Of a DNA stretch of 64,000 nucleotides, positions 39,881 through 49,150 are shown piece after piece. The stretch comes from Xanthomonas hydrangeae. GTDB taxonomy: Bacteria > Pseudomonadota > Gammaproteobacteria > Xanthomonadales > Xanthomonadaceae. The stretch covers positions 4,712,001 to 4,776,000 of the forward strand of contig LR990730.1 of assembly GCA_905142475.1 (NCBI GenBank). The letters run 5' to 3'. Positions within the stretch are counted from its first letter, which is position 1, and each line of letters starts with the position of its first letter. A program made the position numbers and the translations under genes. The notes beneath the pieces are model-generated. The model was given only the letters and a program-made list of their open reading frames with translations, had not been told where the DNA came from and searched no databases.

Positions 39881-42800
39881 ATGAACATCTCCGCCCCCTT
39901 CATCAAGCGCCCGATCGGCACCTCGTTGCTGGCGATCGGTTTGTTCGTGATCGGATTGATGTGCTATCTGCGGCTGGGCGTGGCGGCATTGCCGAACATC
40001 CAGATTCCGGTGATCTTCGTGCACGCCACGCAGTCCGGCGCCGATGCCAGCACCATGGCCTCCACCGTCACTGCGCCGCTGGAACGGCATCTGGGCCAGC
40101 TGCCCGGTATCGACCGCATGCGCTCCTCCAGTTCGGAGAGCAGCAGCCTGGTGGTGCTGGTGTTCCAGAGCAATCGCAACATCGATTCGGCCGCGCAGGA
40201 CGTGCAGACCGCCATCAACTCCTCGCAATCGGACCTGCCCTCCGGGCTCGGCACGCCGATCTATTCGAAAGCCAATCCGAACGACGACCCGGTCATCGCC
40301 ATCGCGCTGACCTCGGACACCCAATCGGCCGATGAGCTCTACAACGTTGCCGACTCGCTGCTGGCTCAACGGCTGCGCCAGATCACCGGCATCAGTTCGG
40401 TCGATATTGCCGGCGCCTCCACACCGGCGGTACGCGTGGATGTGGATCTGCGCGCGCTCAACGCGCTGGGGCTGACCCCGGACGATCTGCGCAACGCGGT
40501 ACGCGCGGCCAACGTCACCTCACCGACCGGATTCCTGTCCGACGGCAACACCACCATGGCGATCGTGGCCAACGATTCGGTGGCCAAGGCCGCCGACTTC
40601 GCACAGCTGGCGATCTCCACCCAGTCCAACGGGCGCATCGTGCGGCTGGGCGATGTGGCCACCGTCTACGACGGCCAGCAGGATGCCTATCAAGCGGCCT
40701 GGTTCGACGGCAAACCCGCCGTGGTGATGTACGCCTTCACCCGCGCCGGCGCCAACATCGTCGAAACCGTGGACCAGGTGAAGGCACAGATTCCCGGGCT
40801 GCGCGCCTACCTGCAGCCCGGCACCAAACTCACGCCCTACTTCGACCGCACCCCCACCATCCGCGCCTCGCTGCACGAGGTGCAGGCCACGCTGATGATC
40901 AGCCTGGTGATGGTGATCCTGACCATGGCGCTGTTCCTGCGCCGCCTGGCGCCGACGTTGATCGCGGCGGTCACCGTGCCGCTGTCGCTGGCCGGCTCGG
41001 CGCTGGTGATGTACATGCTGGGCTTCACCTTGAACAACCTCAGCCTGCTGGCGCTGGTGATCGCCATTGGCTTTGTGGTCGACGATGCGATCGTGGTGAT
41101 CGAAAACATCATGCGGCATCTGGACGAAGGCATGCCGCGCCTGGATGCCGCACTGGCCGGGGCGCGCGAGATCGGTTTCACCATCGTCTCGATCACCGCC
41201 TCGCTGGTGGCGGTGTTCATTCCGATGCTGTTTGCCAGCGGCATGGTCGGTGCGTTCTTCCGTGAGTTCACCGTGACCCTGGTGGCGGCGATCGTGGTGT
41301 CGATGCTGGTGTCGCTGACCTTGACGCCAGCGTTGTGCAGCCGCTTCCTGTCCGCACATACCGAACCGGAAAAACCTGGCCGTTTCGGCGCCTGGCTGGA
41401 CCGCATGCACGAGCGCATGCTGGCGGTGTACACGGTGGCGCTGGATTTCTCGCTGCGGCACGCCTTGCTGTTGTCGCTGACGCCCTTGCTGTTGATTGCT
41501 GCCACCATTTTTCTAGGCGGTGCGGTCAAGAAGGGCTCCTTCCCCGCGCAGGACACCGGCCTGATCTGGGGCCGCGCCAATTCCAGCGCCACGGTGTCGT
41601 TCGCCGACATGGTCAGCCGCCAGCGCCGCATCACCGACATGCTGATGGCCGACCCGGCGGTGAAGACCGTCGGCGCGCGACTGGGTTCCGGCCGCCAGGG
41701 CTCCAGCGCCTCGTTCAATATCGAATTGAAAAAACGCGATGAAGGCCGCCGCGACACCACCGCGCAGGTGGTCGCACGGCTCAGCGCCAAAGCCGACCGC
41801 TACCCGGATCTGGATCTGCGCCTGCGCGCCATCCAGGACCTTCCCAGCGATGGCGGCGGCGGCACCAGCCAGGGCGCGCAATACCGCGTGTCGCTGCAGG
41901 GCAACGATCTGGCGCAGCTGCAGGAATGGCTGCCCAAGCTGCAGGCCGCGTTGAAGAAGAATCCGCGCCTGCGCGATGTCGGCACCGACGTGGACACCTC
42001 GGGCCTGCGCCAGAACATCGTGATCGACCGTGCCAAGGCTGCGCGGCTGGGCATCTCGGTCGGTGCGATCGATGGGGCGCTATATGGCGCGTTCGGCCAG
42101 CGCTCCATTTCCACCATCTATTCGGATCTCAACCAGTACAGCGTGGTGGTCAATGCGTTGCCCTCGCAGACGGCCACGCCCAAGGCGCTGGATCAGGTGT
42201 TCGTGCCCAACCGTGCCGGCCTGATGGTGCCGATCACGTCGGTCGCCACGCAGGTACCGGGCCTGGCGCCGCCGCAGATCATCCATGAAAACCAGTACAC
42301 CACGATGGATCTGAGCTACAACCTGGCACCGGGCGTGAGCACCGGCGAGGCGGACCTGATCATCAAGTCCACCGTGGAAGGCTTGCGCATGCCCGACGGC
42401 ATCCGCCTCAGCGGCGACGACAGCTTCAACGTGCAGCTCAGCCCCAATTCGATGGGCGTACTGCTGCTGGCTGCGGTGCTCACCGTCTACATCGTGCTGG
42501 GCATGCTGTACGAGAGCCTGATCCACCCGGTGACCATTCTGTCCACGCTGCCGGCCGCCGGCGTGGGCGCGCTGCTGGCGTTGTTCCTCACCAACACCGA
42601 GTTGTCGGTGATCTCGATGATCGCGCTGGTGCTGCTGATCGGCATCGTCAAGAAGAACGCGATCATGATGATCGACTTCGCGCTGGTGGCGCAGCGCGTG
42701 CACGGCATGGATGCGCGCGCGGCTGCGCGCGAGGCCTCGATCGTGCGCTTCCGCCCGATCATGATGACCACCATGGTGGCGATCCTGGCCGCGGTGCCGC

Positions 42801-43021
42801 TGGCCGTTGGCCTGGGCGAAGGTTCGGAACTGCGCCGCCCGCTGGGCATCGCGATGATCGGCGGGCTGATCTTCTCGCAGAGCCTGACCTTGCTCAGCAC
42901 CCCGGCGCTGTATGTGATCTTTTCCTGCCTGAGCGAGCGCTGGAAGGCGCGTCGCGCGCGTGCGCGCGCACGCCGTGCAGAACGCGCGGCAGCACGGCGC
43001 CCAGCAGCCTCGGCGCACTGA
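39881..43021 (+). CDS. mdtC: RND multidrug efflux permease (MdtC-like)
   Basis: The second permease of the operon, 1046 residues. It opens MNISAPFIKRPIGTSLLAIGLFVIGLMCYLRLGVAALPNIQIPVI, has the TM4 acidic pair in IGFVVDDAIVVIENIMRH, and repeats GIVKKNAIMMIDFALVAQR and FRPIMMTTMVAILAAVPLAVGLGEGSELRRPLGIA. A basic Arg/Ala tail ends it. The two permeases clearly differ, as in MdtB/MdtC hetero-trimers. No outer-membrane factor follows: the next 870 bases are repeats. The ATG at 39881 has no obvious Shine-Dalgarno; the heptamer array lies just before it. Confidence 0.92.
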   Translation: MNISAPFIKRPIGTSLLAIGLFVIGLMCYLRLGVAALPNIQIPVIFVHATQSGADASTMASTVTAPLERHLGQLPGIDRMRSSSSESSSLVVLVFQSNRNIDSAAQDVQTAINSSQSDLPSGLGTPIYSKANPNDDPVIAIALTSDTQSADELYNVADSLLAQRLRQITGISSVDIAGASTPAVRVDVDLRALNALGLTPDDLRNAVRAANVTSPTGFLSDGNTTMAIVANDSVAKAADFAQLAISTQSNGRIVRLGDVATVYDGQQDAYQAAWFDGKPAVVMYAFTRAGANIVETVDQVKAQIPGLRAYLQPGTKLTPYFDRTPTIRASLHEVQATLMISLVMVILTMALFLRRLAPTLIAAVTVPLSLAGSALVMYMLGFTLNNLSLLALVIAIGFVVDDAIVVIENIMRHLDEGMPRLDAALAGAREIGFTIVSITASLVAVFIPMLFASGMVGAFFREFTVTLVAAIVVSMLVSLTLTPALCSRFLSAHTEPEKPGRFGAWLDRMHERMLAVYTVALDFSLRHALLLSLTPLLLIAATIFLGGAVKKGSFPAQDTGLIWGRANSSATVSFADMVSRQRRITDMLMADPAVKTVGARLGSGRQGSSASFNIELKKRDEGRRDTTAQVVARLSAKADRYPDLDLRLRAIQDLPSDGGGGTSQGAQYRVSLQGNDLAQLQEWLPKLQAALKKNPRLRDVGTDVDTSGLRQNIVIDRAKAARLGISVGAIDGALYGAFGQRSISTIYSDLNQYSVVVNALPSQTATPKALDQVFVPNRAGLMVPITSVATQVPGLAPPQIIHENQYTTMDLSYNLAPGVSTGEADLIIKSTVEGLRMPDGIRLSGDDSFNVQLSPNSMGVLLLAAVLTVYIVLGMLYESLIHPVTILSTLPAAGVGALLALFLTNTELSVISMIALVLLIGIVKKNAIMMIDFALVAQRVHGMDARAAAREASIVRFRPIMMTTMVAILAAVPLAVGLGEGSELRRPLGIAMIGGLIFSQSLTLLSTPALYVIFSCLSERWKARRARARARRAERAAARRPAASAH

Positions 43022-43114
43022 GCCGTAGCTGACAAAAGACCGTAGAGAAGTGATTGAACGGTGTGGATGCGTCGCGGTTGTGGAGCGGATGATCTGCAGC
43101 TTGGCTGCAGGGGC

Positions 43115-43216
43115 CCTTGCCCGCCCACCATCGCAGGACACGCTGCAAGTACGTCCTTGTAAGCTCTTACGCGGCATCCATGCCGCGTAAGATCCTGCGA
43201 CGGTAGGCGGGCAAGG
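43115..43216 (-). repeat. Composite repeat, unit B copy 2 (inverted composite)
   Basis: A 102-base unit with ends ccttgcccgcccaccatcgc and cggtaggcgggcaagg and inner palindrome ttacgcggcatccatgccgcgtaa split by two bases. It is joined by the linker (ccaggcgagagtgtcggtgtgc) to unit A at 43273, so the whole composite lies in reverse relative to those at 25.5 and 58.2 kb. Confidence 0.88.
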
Positions 43217-43272
43217 ACCAGGCGAGAGTGTCGGTGTGCAGGGTTTTAAACAAAGCTACCGATGAACTCTCT

Positions 43273-43385
43273 GGTGCGATGCGCTCGCCGATTGCGCGAC
43301 CGTGTGGCGGCATGGATGCCGCCACCTAGCCTCCATGGATGGATTCACGGCGTGTCCCGCAAGCGGTGAGCGCATCGCGCCCTCG
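43273..43385 (-). repeat. Composite repeat, unit A copy 2
   Basis: Reverse-orientation unit A: ggtgcgatgcgctcgccg at one end, the palindrome ggcggcatggatgccgcc, then the cggcgtgtcccgcaagcggtg end. It is more diverged in the middle than copies 1 and 3. Confidence 0.8.
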
Positions 43386-43509
43386 ACGCACTCGGGTTCG
43401 GAACATCCAAGCAATGCTGAAGCTCAAGATCCCGGTCGCCTTGAGATGTAATCGAACGGTGTGGATTGGTTGGTTGCAGAGCGGATGATTTGCGGGTTGG
43501 CTGCAGGGC

Positions 43510-43611
43510 CCTTGCCCGCCCACCATCGCGGGACACGCTGCAAGTACGTCCCTGTAAGCTCTTACGCGGCATCCATGCCGCGTAAGGTCCCGCGACGGTG
43601 GGCGGGCAAGG
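43510..43611 (-). repeat. Composite repeat, unit B copy 3 (solo)
   Basis: A 102-base unit nearly identical to that at 43115, with better-preserved ends (ccttgcccgcccaccatcgc / gcgacggtgggcgggcaagg). The linker follows (gaccaggcgagatggtcggt) but no unit A, so this is a solo or partly deleted copy. Confidence 0.87.
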
Positions 43612-43896
43612 ACCAGGCGAGATGGTCGGTGTGCGTGGTTGCGCGCAATGCGTGTTGCGCGGCCGTCCGATGAGGGTACGGCTGATCAGCTACTTTCGAT
43701 CCGACCAACGTCGCTGCCATTCCCGATACCACTTCATGCGTCCACACAGGGCGTGTGGTCGACACGCTGCCGCCATCGATACAGCGTTTGAGAGGTTGTT
43801 TTAGTTGCTGTTGGTGGTGCCTGCAGCTGACGATACCGCTTACGACACCTGAGGCTGCGGAATACGGCAACCTTAGACTGTCGCCTGGTTGCTGCC

Positions 43897-45264
43897 TTAC
43901 ACCACCAACGCCTGCAGAGACTCCCGCTCCAGCTGCGCGTACAGCGCAAATTCGTCGTGCACCTGAGCGCCCAATGCCTGCTCGAAACTGCGCTTGCTCG
44001 AATGTGCGGCGTAAGCGCGTTGTTCGGCGCCGCCGAGATTCGACTGGAAGATACCCGCCGCACTCACCGGCAGAAAATCTTCATAGATGATCGGATCGGC
44101 GCTGACCAGGCCAAGCGCGATCGCAGTTTCTGCTGGCATCGCGGCCACCTGTGCGGGATCGGCGCGGCCTGCCTCGGTGAACGCATAACGGAAATAGCCC
44201 AGGCCTTCCTGACGCAGCAGCGCTTCGTCATCCGGAAACGCCACAAACGCGGTCTGCAGGCGCGTGGCGTAATCGGTGCCGGTGCTGCCGGCCCCATCGC
44301 TGTCGCGTGCCTGCGCCAGCAACGCGTCGTACAGCGCGCGGCCCTTCGGCGTGAGCGCAAGCCCGCGCTGCTCGATCTCGCCAAAGCGCGCGGTGTGCAT
44401 GCCATGTTCGGCCAGCCCGCTGTCGCCGACAAAGCGCACCGGCTCTTCCAGGGCCTTGAAGCTGGTCTGCCGCAGCAGGATCGGAATGCGCCGCTGCGGC
44501 GGGCCTTCGATCACCGCCTTGGCATCGATGCCGGCACGCTGCATCTGCGCCTGCGCCGCATCGATATCCAGCGTACGCGGGGTGAGATGGTTGATGTGCG
44601 GGCCGTGGAAGCTCACCACGTCGGCAATCAACTTGTGCGCCTCGCTCAGCGCGCGATAGGTCGGCAGCGACACGGTGGCATCGCCATGCCAGCGGAAGGT
44701 TTCCAGCGCTTGCGCCACGAATTCCTGCGCCTGCGCCGCCTCCAGCCCGCCGTGACGCTCATGCTGCTCGATCAAGTCCAGCGCGCCGGCGGTGAAGATC
44801 TGCCGCTGCTGCAGGATCTGCTCGGCCTGCGCACGCAGCGCGGCATCTTCGATCAACTCCAGCCGCAGCAACGAGGTGAAAACACGGAACGGATTGGCCG
44901 ACAGCGCCGCATCGTCGATCGGGCGGAACGCGGTGGAATGCACCGGCACGCCGGCCACCGACAGGTCGTAATAGCCCACCGGATGCATGCCCATCACCGC
45001 AAACAGCCGGCGCAAGGTGGCTAGCTCCTGCGCAGTGCCGACCCGGATCGCGCCGTGGCGTTCCAGATCCAGCCGCGCGCGCTCGTCGTTGCGCTGCAGG
45101 CGCGCGGCCAGGGCGGGATCGGCGCTCAGGGTGTCGGCGTTGACCTGCGCCACCAGCGTCATCAGCTCGCCGTACAACGGCACCTCGGCGCGATACATGT
45201 CAGACATCGCCTGGGCGAACAGGCTGCGGATGTGATCGGGAGAGACAAACACGGTATCGCGCAT
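43897..45264 (-). CDS. hglS: DUF1338 family enzyme, likely 2-oxoadipate dioxygenase/decarboxylase (HglS/YdcJ)
   Basis: A 455-residue Fe(II)-dependent enzyme; characterised HglS converts 2-oxoadipate to D-2-hydroxyglutarate in lysine breakdown. Metal-ligand histidines fit GMHPVGYYDL and SFHGPHINHLTPR. Other family stretches are ALETFRWHGDATVS, RRIPILLRQTSFKALEEPVRF and DPIIYEDFLPVSAAGIFQSNL. The ATG at 45264 gives the usual length and start; the upstream extension is unlikely. No other lysine-catabolism genes are adjacent, so the substrate is inferred from the family only. Confidence 0.88.
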   Translation of the reverse strand: MRDTVFVSPDHIRSLFAQAMSDMYRAEVPLYGELMTLVAQVNADTLSADPALAARLQRNDERARLDLERHGAIRVGTAQELATLRRLFAVMGMHPVGYYDLSVAGVPVHSTAFRPIDDAALSANPFRVFTSLLRLELIEDAALRAQAEQILQQRQIFTAGALDLIEQHERHGGLEAAQAQEFVAQALETFRWHGDATVSLPTYRALSEAHKLIADVVSFHGPHINHLTPRTLDIDAAQAQMQRAGIDAKAVIEGPPQRRIPILLRQTSFKALEEPVRFVGDSGLAEHGMHTARFGEIEQRGLALTPKGRALYDALLAQARDSDGAGSTGTDYATRLQTAFVAFPDDEALLRQEGLGYFRYAFTEAGRADPAQVAAMPAETAIALGLVSADPIIYEDFLPVSAAGIFQSNLGGAEQRAYAAHSSKRSFEQALGAQVHDEFALYAQLERESLQALVV

Positions 45265-45594
45265 GGGCTGGTCTTGGCGGGGCCGGCCAACGCCAGCGTT
45301 ACCGCATTCTCGCCGACCCTGCCCTGCGGCGACCAGCTGCACGGCAGCATGCAGGCGAGTGCGTTGGCGTGCAGACAGTCGCGCGGCATGAAGACTGCGC
45401 AAGCATTGCCGCGCCAGAGCCGATAATGCCTTTCAGCATCAGAGGCGGTAGTCGTTAGCGATGCGGAGCCGGCGCTGCGTGGTGCCGGCTCGGCTGGCCG
45501 GCTAAGGCAAGCCGCGCGACGCACGCTCCATGCCACTAAACCCCGTGCCACTGACGGCCAACCCCTCAGGGAAGCCGGGAGGGAATCACACGGT
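45265..45594. other. Gap upstream of hglS
   Basis: 330 bases. A hairpin gagccggc / gccggctc at 45466-45491 lies about 100 bases past the neighbouring stop on the minus strand, without a T run. Otherwise I see no gene or clear site. Confidence 0.5.
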
Positions 45595-46200
45595 CTAAAG
45601 TCCGGCCTGCGCCGCCGCCTCGTCCGCTTCGCTGGCCTGGCGCGCGGCCTCCAGCCGTTGCGCATGGTCGCCAAGTTGTCTACGCAGCAGCGCATCCAGC
45701 GTGATCGGCCGCTCCCAGCGGTCGTAGCTGGCGACGATGGCATGTCGCAGCGCACGCATGTGCGCGCTGTCCGGGCTGGCCGACAGCCGCGTGACCACGC
45801 CTTGCCAGCCATCGTGATGGTCGCGGCTGTACGCACGCACCGCGTCGCGACAGGACAACTGCAGCGTCTGCGCCCAGAAACAGGCGAAATAGATATCGCC
45901 CGCATGCCAGCCATGCACCTGCAGCAACGCCTGCACGTAACCGCGGGGGGTGCCGGTGTAGCGCGCCACTTCGGCAATAAAGCTGTCCGGATAGCGCTGC
46001 GCATAGCTGCCCATGTCGGCCAGATGCTGGTCCACCCACGCATCGCCAGTGCCGGGGATCACCGCCGGCGCCACCGGCTCTGCCGCAGCACCGGACGCCG
46101 GCGTTGCCGCAGGCAAGGTCTGCGCTGCCGCCAATATCGGCAACAGCAACGCCATCAGCAATGGCAGAGATCGCAACAGGGCAGTGGGCAGTAAACGCAT
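45595..46200 (-). CDS. Exported protein of unknown function
   Basis: A 201-residue protein with a signal peptide (MRLLPTALLRSLPLLMALLLPILAAAQ). The mature part is helical: WVDQHLADMGSYAQRYPDSFIAEVARYTGTPRGYVQALLQVHGWHAGDIYFACFWAQTL, then SCRDAVRAYSRDHHDGWQGVV, with conserved-looking Trp, His and two Cys. The C-terminus is Ala/Glu-rich. The family is not recognised. The ATG at 46200 is chosen because it opens the signal peptide. Confidence 0.75.
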   Translation of the reverse strand: MRLLPTALLRSLPLLMALLLPILAAAQTLPAATPASGAAAEPVAPAVIPGTGDAWVDQHLADMGSYAQRYPDSFIAEVARYTGTPRGYVQALLQVHGWHAGDIYFACFWAQTLQLSCRDAVRAYSRDHHDGWQGVVTRLSASPDSAHMRALRHAIVASYDRWERPITLDALLRRQLGDHAQRLEAARQASEADEAAAQAGL

Positions 46201-46385
46201 GTGCCGATGATGCCGCATGCCCGCGCCGGTGTCAGGCCGATCGCAGCGCTGCGCCATGTCACGCGTGGCCAACAGTCGTCAGGCAAGCAGTGTGGCGCGC
46301 CCAGACTTCAGAACAGGCACGTGGTGCAGGTCGCACCGCGCGTCGACAATGCACCTGCGCCGGTTGGCGCAGGAGTGATCTGCGC

Positions 46386-46991
46386 TCAGCGCAGATCGTA
46401 AAAACCGATGTGATGCACTTCGCGGCAACCGGTCAGGTCGCAAGACCCAACATAGCCCGGACCGATGTAACGCTGCCGCGCATCGCGGTTGTGCGGGCTG
46501 CTGTAGGGGTCAGGGCCGTACAGCCCGTTGCCGTAGTAAATCTGCCCGTAGGGACGGTTACGCGATGTACCCAGCCGCAGTCCGGCGCCGTATCCCGGAT
46601 ACCCGGTGCCATCGCCGACGTATCCACCGTAGCGATCGTAGCGATCGTAGCGATCGTCCGAATACCGGTCGGCCGCGAATGCAGCATTGCCATCGCGCCC
46701 ATTCGGCCGGGTCTGCAGGGTCGCGATACTCTGGCCGTGGGCATCCACATAGCCTTGCTCACGGTCGAAGCGCACCGTGCGGAAATACACCAACTCCCCA
46801 CCCTCCCGACGCGTGCGCAGGCGGACATGGTCGCCGCCATCGTCGTAGTACGGCTGGCCGTCGCGGAAGATCACTTCGCTGGGGTTGATGACTTCTTCTT
46901 CGAGCTCGGCAGCTGCCAGCGGCAGCGTATCCACTAGCAGACCCAACAACACGGCCAGGCTGGTGCGATAGGTAAACGACAACATGTGCAT
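46386..46991 (-). CDS. Exported protein with Asp-Arg-Tyr repeats
   Basis: A 201-residue protein of unknown function with a signal peptide (MHMLSFTYRTSLAVLLGLLVDTLPLAAA). GGGGA stands 6 bases before the ATG at 46991. The mature N-terminus (EVINPSEVIFRDGQPYYDDGGDHVRLRTRREGGELVYFR) looks like a small beta domain. A Tyr/Gly/Asp-rich middle contains the DRYDRYDRY repeat, followed by RPYGQIYYGNGLYGPDPYSS. Two cysteines near the end (GSCDLTGCREVHH) may form a disulfide. Confidence 0.72.
   Translation of the reverse strand: MHMLSFTYRTSLAVLLGLLVDTLPLAAAELEEEVINPSEVIFRDGQPYYDDGGDHVRLRTRREGGELVYFRTVRFDREQGYVDAHGQSIATLQTRPNGRDGNAAFAADRYSDDRYDRYDRYGGYVGDGTGYPGYGAGLRLGTSRNRPYGQIYYGNGLYGPDPYSSPHNRDARQRYIGPGYVGSCDLTGCREVHHIGFYDLR
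46630..46656. repeat. Three tandem 9-base repeats
   Basis: tagcgatcg is repeated three times exactly and encodes Asp-Arg-Tyr units on the minus strand within the exported protein gene. Confidence 0.85.
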
Positions 46992-47099
46992 TGGTGATCC
47001 CCGAGGTCGGCCATGCCTGTGCCCGGCCGGAAACGTCCTGTTGCTAGGGCACCTCAGCGTGCCCGCCTGTTGCATCTGCAGTGATTTTGTTCGCCGCCT

Positions 47100-47858
47100 T
47101 TAGCTTAGCGCGTGCTGCCGGGCCAATGCATCCAGCGCCTGCACCGCCGCAGGCCAGCCGGCCGCATCGGGCACTTCGTGCATCCGTGGCTCGTCGGCGG
47201 CCACGCCGTGCTCCTGCTCGTGCGCCCAGGTCACCGCGTAAGGGGTGTAGATACCCCAGCCACCGATGGCCAGCACCGGCTCCACATCCGAACGCAACGA
47301 ATTGCCGATCATCACAAAGCGCTGCGCCGGCAGCTCGAACTCGCCCAGCACGCGCGCATAGGTCTTGGGGTCTTTTTCGGAGACCACTTCGACGCGCGGA
47401 AACAGATCGGCCAGACCGGATTGTTCGATCTTCTGCTCCTGATGGAACAGGTCACCCTTGGTGATCAGCACCACCGCATAGTCGGCGGCAATCGCGCTGA
47501 CTGCCTCGCGCACGCCGGCAATCACCTCCACCGGGTGCTGCAGCGTGGCGCGGCCGATCTCGACGATGCGCTGGATGTCGCGCGCGGCAATGCGCGCCTG
47601 CGTCAGCTCGATCGCGGTTTCGATCATCGACAACGTCATGCCCTTGGCGCCGTAACCGAACACCTTGAGATTGCGCCGCTCCACCGCCAGCAGATGCTGC
47701 TGCATGCGGCTGTCGCCCAGGTCCAGATAATCGGCCAGAATCGCTTCGAAATCCGCTTCGGCGCTGCGGTAATAGTCCTCGCTCTTCCAGAGGGTATCGT
47801 CGCCATCGAAGCCGACCAGTTGGATCGCCTGGCCGTCGCGCTGTGCAAAAGAGGTCAT
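47100..47858 (-). CDS. HAD superfamily hydrolase
   Basis: A 252-residue cytosolic HAD phosphatase-like enzyme. Motif I reads GFDGDDTLWKSE (nucleophile Asp is the first of DGDDT), motif II is VVLITKGD, motif III is the Lys in SEKDPKTYARVL and motif IV is MIGNSLRSDVEPVLAIGGWGIY. The cap insert (residues 30-100) is helical. DGDD in place of the usual DxDGT is seen in a subgroup of HAD hydrolases. The substrate is unknown, and the neighbours give no clue. Confidence 0.9.
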   Translation of the reverse strand: MTSFAQRDGQAIQLVGFDGDDTLWKSEDYYRSAEADFEAILADYLDLGDSRMQQHLLAVERRNLKVFGYGAKGMTLSMIETAIELTQARIAARDIQRIVEIGRATLQHPVEVIAGVREAVSAIAADYAVVLITKGDLFHQEQKIEQSGLADLFPRVEVVSEKDPKTYARVLGEFELPAQRFVMIGNSLRSDVEPVLAIGGWGIYTPYAVTWAHEQEHGVAADEPRMHEVPDAAGWPAAVQALDALARQHALS

Positions 47859-47895
47859 CGCACAAGTCTAGCAGCGCACTGGAGCGTTGCTATGC

Positions 47896-48333
47896 TCAGT
47901 CGCCTGCGGCATCGCCCGGGCCGGGCTGGTAGCTGACGAACTCGTCGCGCGACAAACGCCCATCGCCATTGCTGTCGAAGCCGGCGAAGTTCTCGCGCAG
48001 CACCGGGTCCGCACCGGCTTCGGCCATCGTCAGCGACCCGTCGGCATCGCTGTCCAGGCTGCGAAAGCTGTGTGGCACCAGAGCGCCTGCTTGCGGTGCG
48101 AGCGACGCCTCTGCGCCGCCTTTGGCAGTGGATGACCTGGGCACATCGGCAGGTAGCAATGGCGTGCTGGCGGGCGTTGGTGGATCGATTGGCAAGGGCG
48201 ACATCGCCGGTGCAGCGGTATTGGATGCCGTCGGCGATGGCAATGGCGCCACGGTGGGCAGCTCCGGTGGCGCGGCGAGCGCCAGCAGTGGACTCGACAA
48301 GCCGACCAACAAGACGATGCGCAACTGAAACAT
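47896..48333 (-). CDS. Exported EF-hand protein
   Basis: A 145-residue protein with a signal peptide (MFQLRIVLLVGLSSPLLALA), a Pro/Ala/Ser-rich spacer, and two EF-hand loops near the C-terminus: DSDADGSLTMAE and DSNGDGRLSRDE. All calcium-coordinating positions are present, so extracytoplasmic calcium binding is likely. A second, unrelated-looking EF-hand protein is the next gene upstream on the same strand. Confidence 0.85.
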   Translation of the reverse strand: MFQLRIVLLVGLSSPLLALAAPPELPTVAPLPSPTASNTAAPAMSPLPIDPPTPASTPLLPADVPRSSTAKGGAEASLAPQAGALVPHSFRSLDSDADGSLTMAEAGADPVLRENFAGFDSNGDGRLSRDEFVSYQPGPGDAAGD

Positions 48334-48562
48334 GAAAGAAGACCGGGCAGAAGGCCACACCACCGTAGCGAGGCAGACGTAAAGAAAACGGGAGCGACCC
48401 TGGCAGATCGCTCCCGCATGTCCATCCTGTTACTCGCTCATACCGGGCATCCAGAAGCGATGCCACGGATCAAACGACAACTGCTGATCAAACACCTGCT
48501 ACTGCGAAAGCTGCCTCCTGATGCTTGGAAAATGTCAGCAAACAAACTTGCGGCCTGCTGTC

Positions 48563-48925
48563 TTAATTGCCTTGCGACCCACTCGCAGCGCCGCCCTGCT
48601 GTTTGACGACAAACGCCTTGTACTCGTCCGGGGTCAATTGCCCGTCCTTGTCGGAATCCGCATCATTGAAGATCTGCGCAAGCCCGGCGTTGACCTGAGC
48701 CTCCTGTGTACTGATGGCTCCGCTGCTGTCGGTGTCGACACTCGCCCAGGTCTGACCACCGCCGGAGGACTGCGCAGGTTGTGCCGCAGTGGTGGCAGAA
48801 CTTCCCGACTGGGCCGATGTCGCGGCGGCGTCCTGTTGCGTACTCTGCGCCATGGCCGGTAGCGCCAAAGCGGCAGCAAGGGCGGCGGTGGCAGCGAGCA
48901 GCGAGGTGCGGTTGCGATTCTTCAT
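48563..48925 (-). CDS. Exported EF-hand protein
   Basis: A 120-residue protein with a signal peptide (MKNRNRTSLLAATAALAAALALPAMAQ), a Ser/Ala/Gln-rich linker, and two EF-hand loops: DTDSSGAISTQE and DSDKDGQLTPDE. The architecture equals that of the gene 230 bases downstream. The protein is probably a periplasmic or secreted calcium binder. The 230-base gap between the two genes shows no further feature. Confidence 0.85.
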   Translation of the reverse strand: MKNRNRTSLLAATAALAAALALPAMAQSTQQDAAATSAQSGSSATTAAQPAQSSGGGQTWASVDTDSSGAISTQEAQVNAGLAQIFNDADSDKDGQLTPDEYKAFVVKQQGGAASGSQGN

Positions 48926-49150
48926 TTGGGTGGTCTCCTTGGCTTGGGAATGCACGGTATCGCCGCGCATGGCATCACCCTACCCGGCGCGAATGAATAC
49001 AAAACCCACCCTAAATTTGCGCAAAACATCCTCTTAACCACAGCGCGGATATTTGTGGTTAGCCATCTGTTAGGTCTCGATGAGCCAAACAGAAGTGGCT
49101 CATTCAATACATGAAAATATGCGAACTCCGGCACATTTTTTCGGGCGATG

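Larger units (their letters stand above)
43022..43896. other. Repeat-filled intergenic region
   Basis: 875 bases between the RND operon and the convergent DUF1338 gene. It holds unit B (43115), unit A in reverse (43273) and a second unit B (43510). The remaining stretch 43640-43890 has no credible start or family match on either strand; I see nothing certain in it, though it could be a decayed gene remnant. Confidence 0.7.

Noticed and set aside
43562..43870. Open frame of about 100 residues on the minus strand
   Set aside because: Its C-terminal third is repeat unit B and the remainder has no recognisable family; it could be a remnant but is not supported as a gene.
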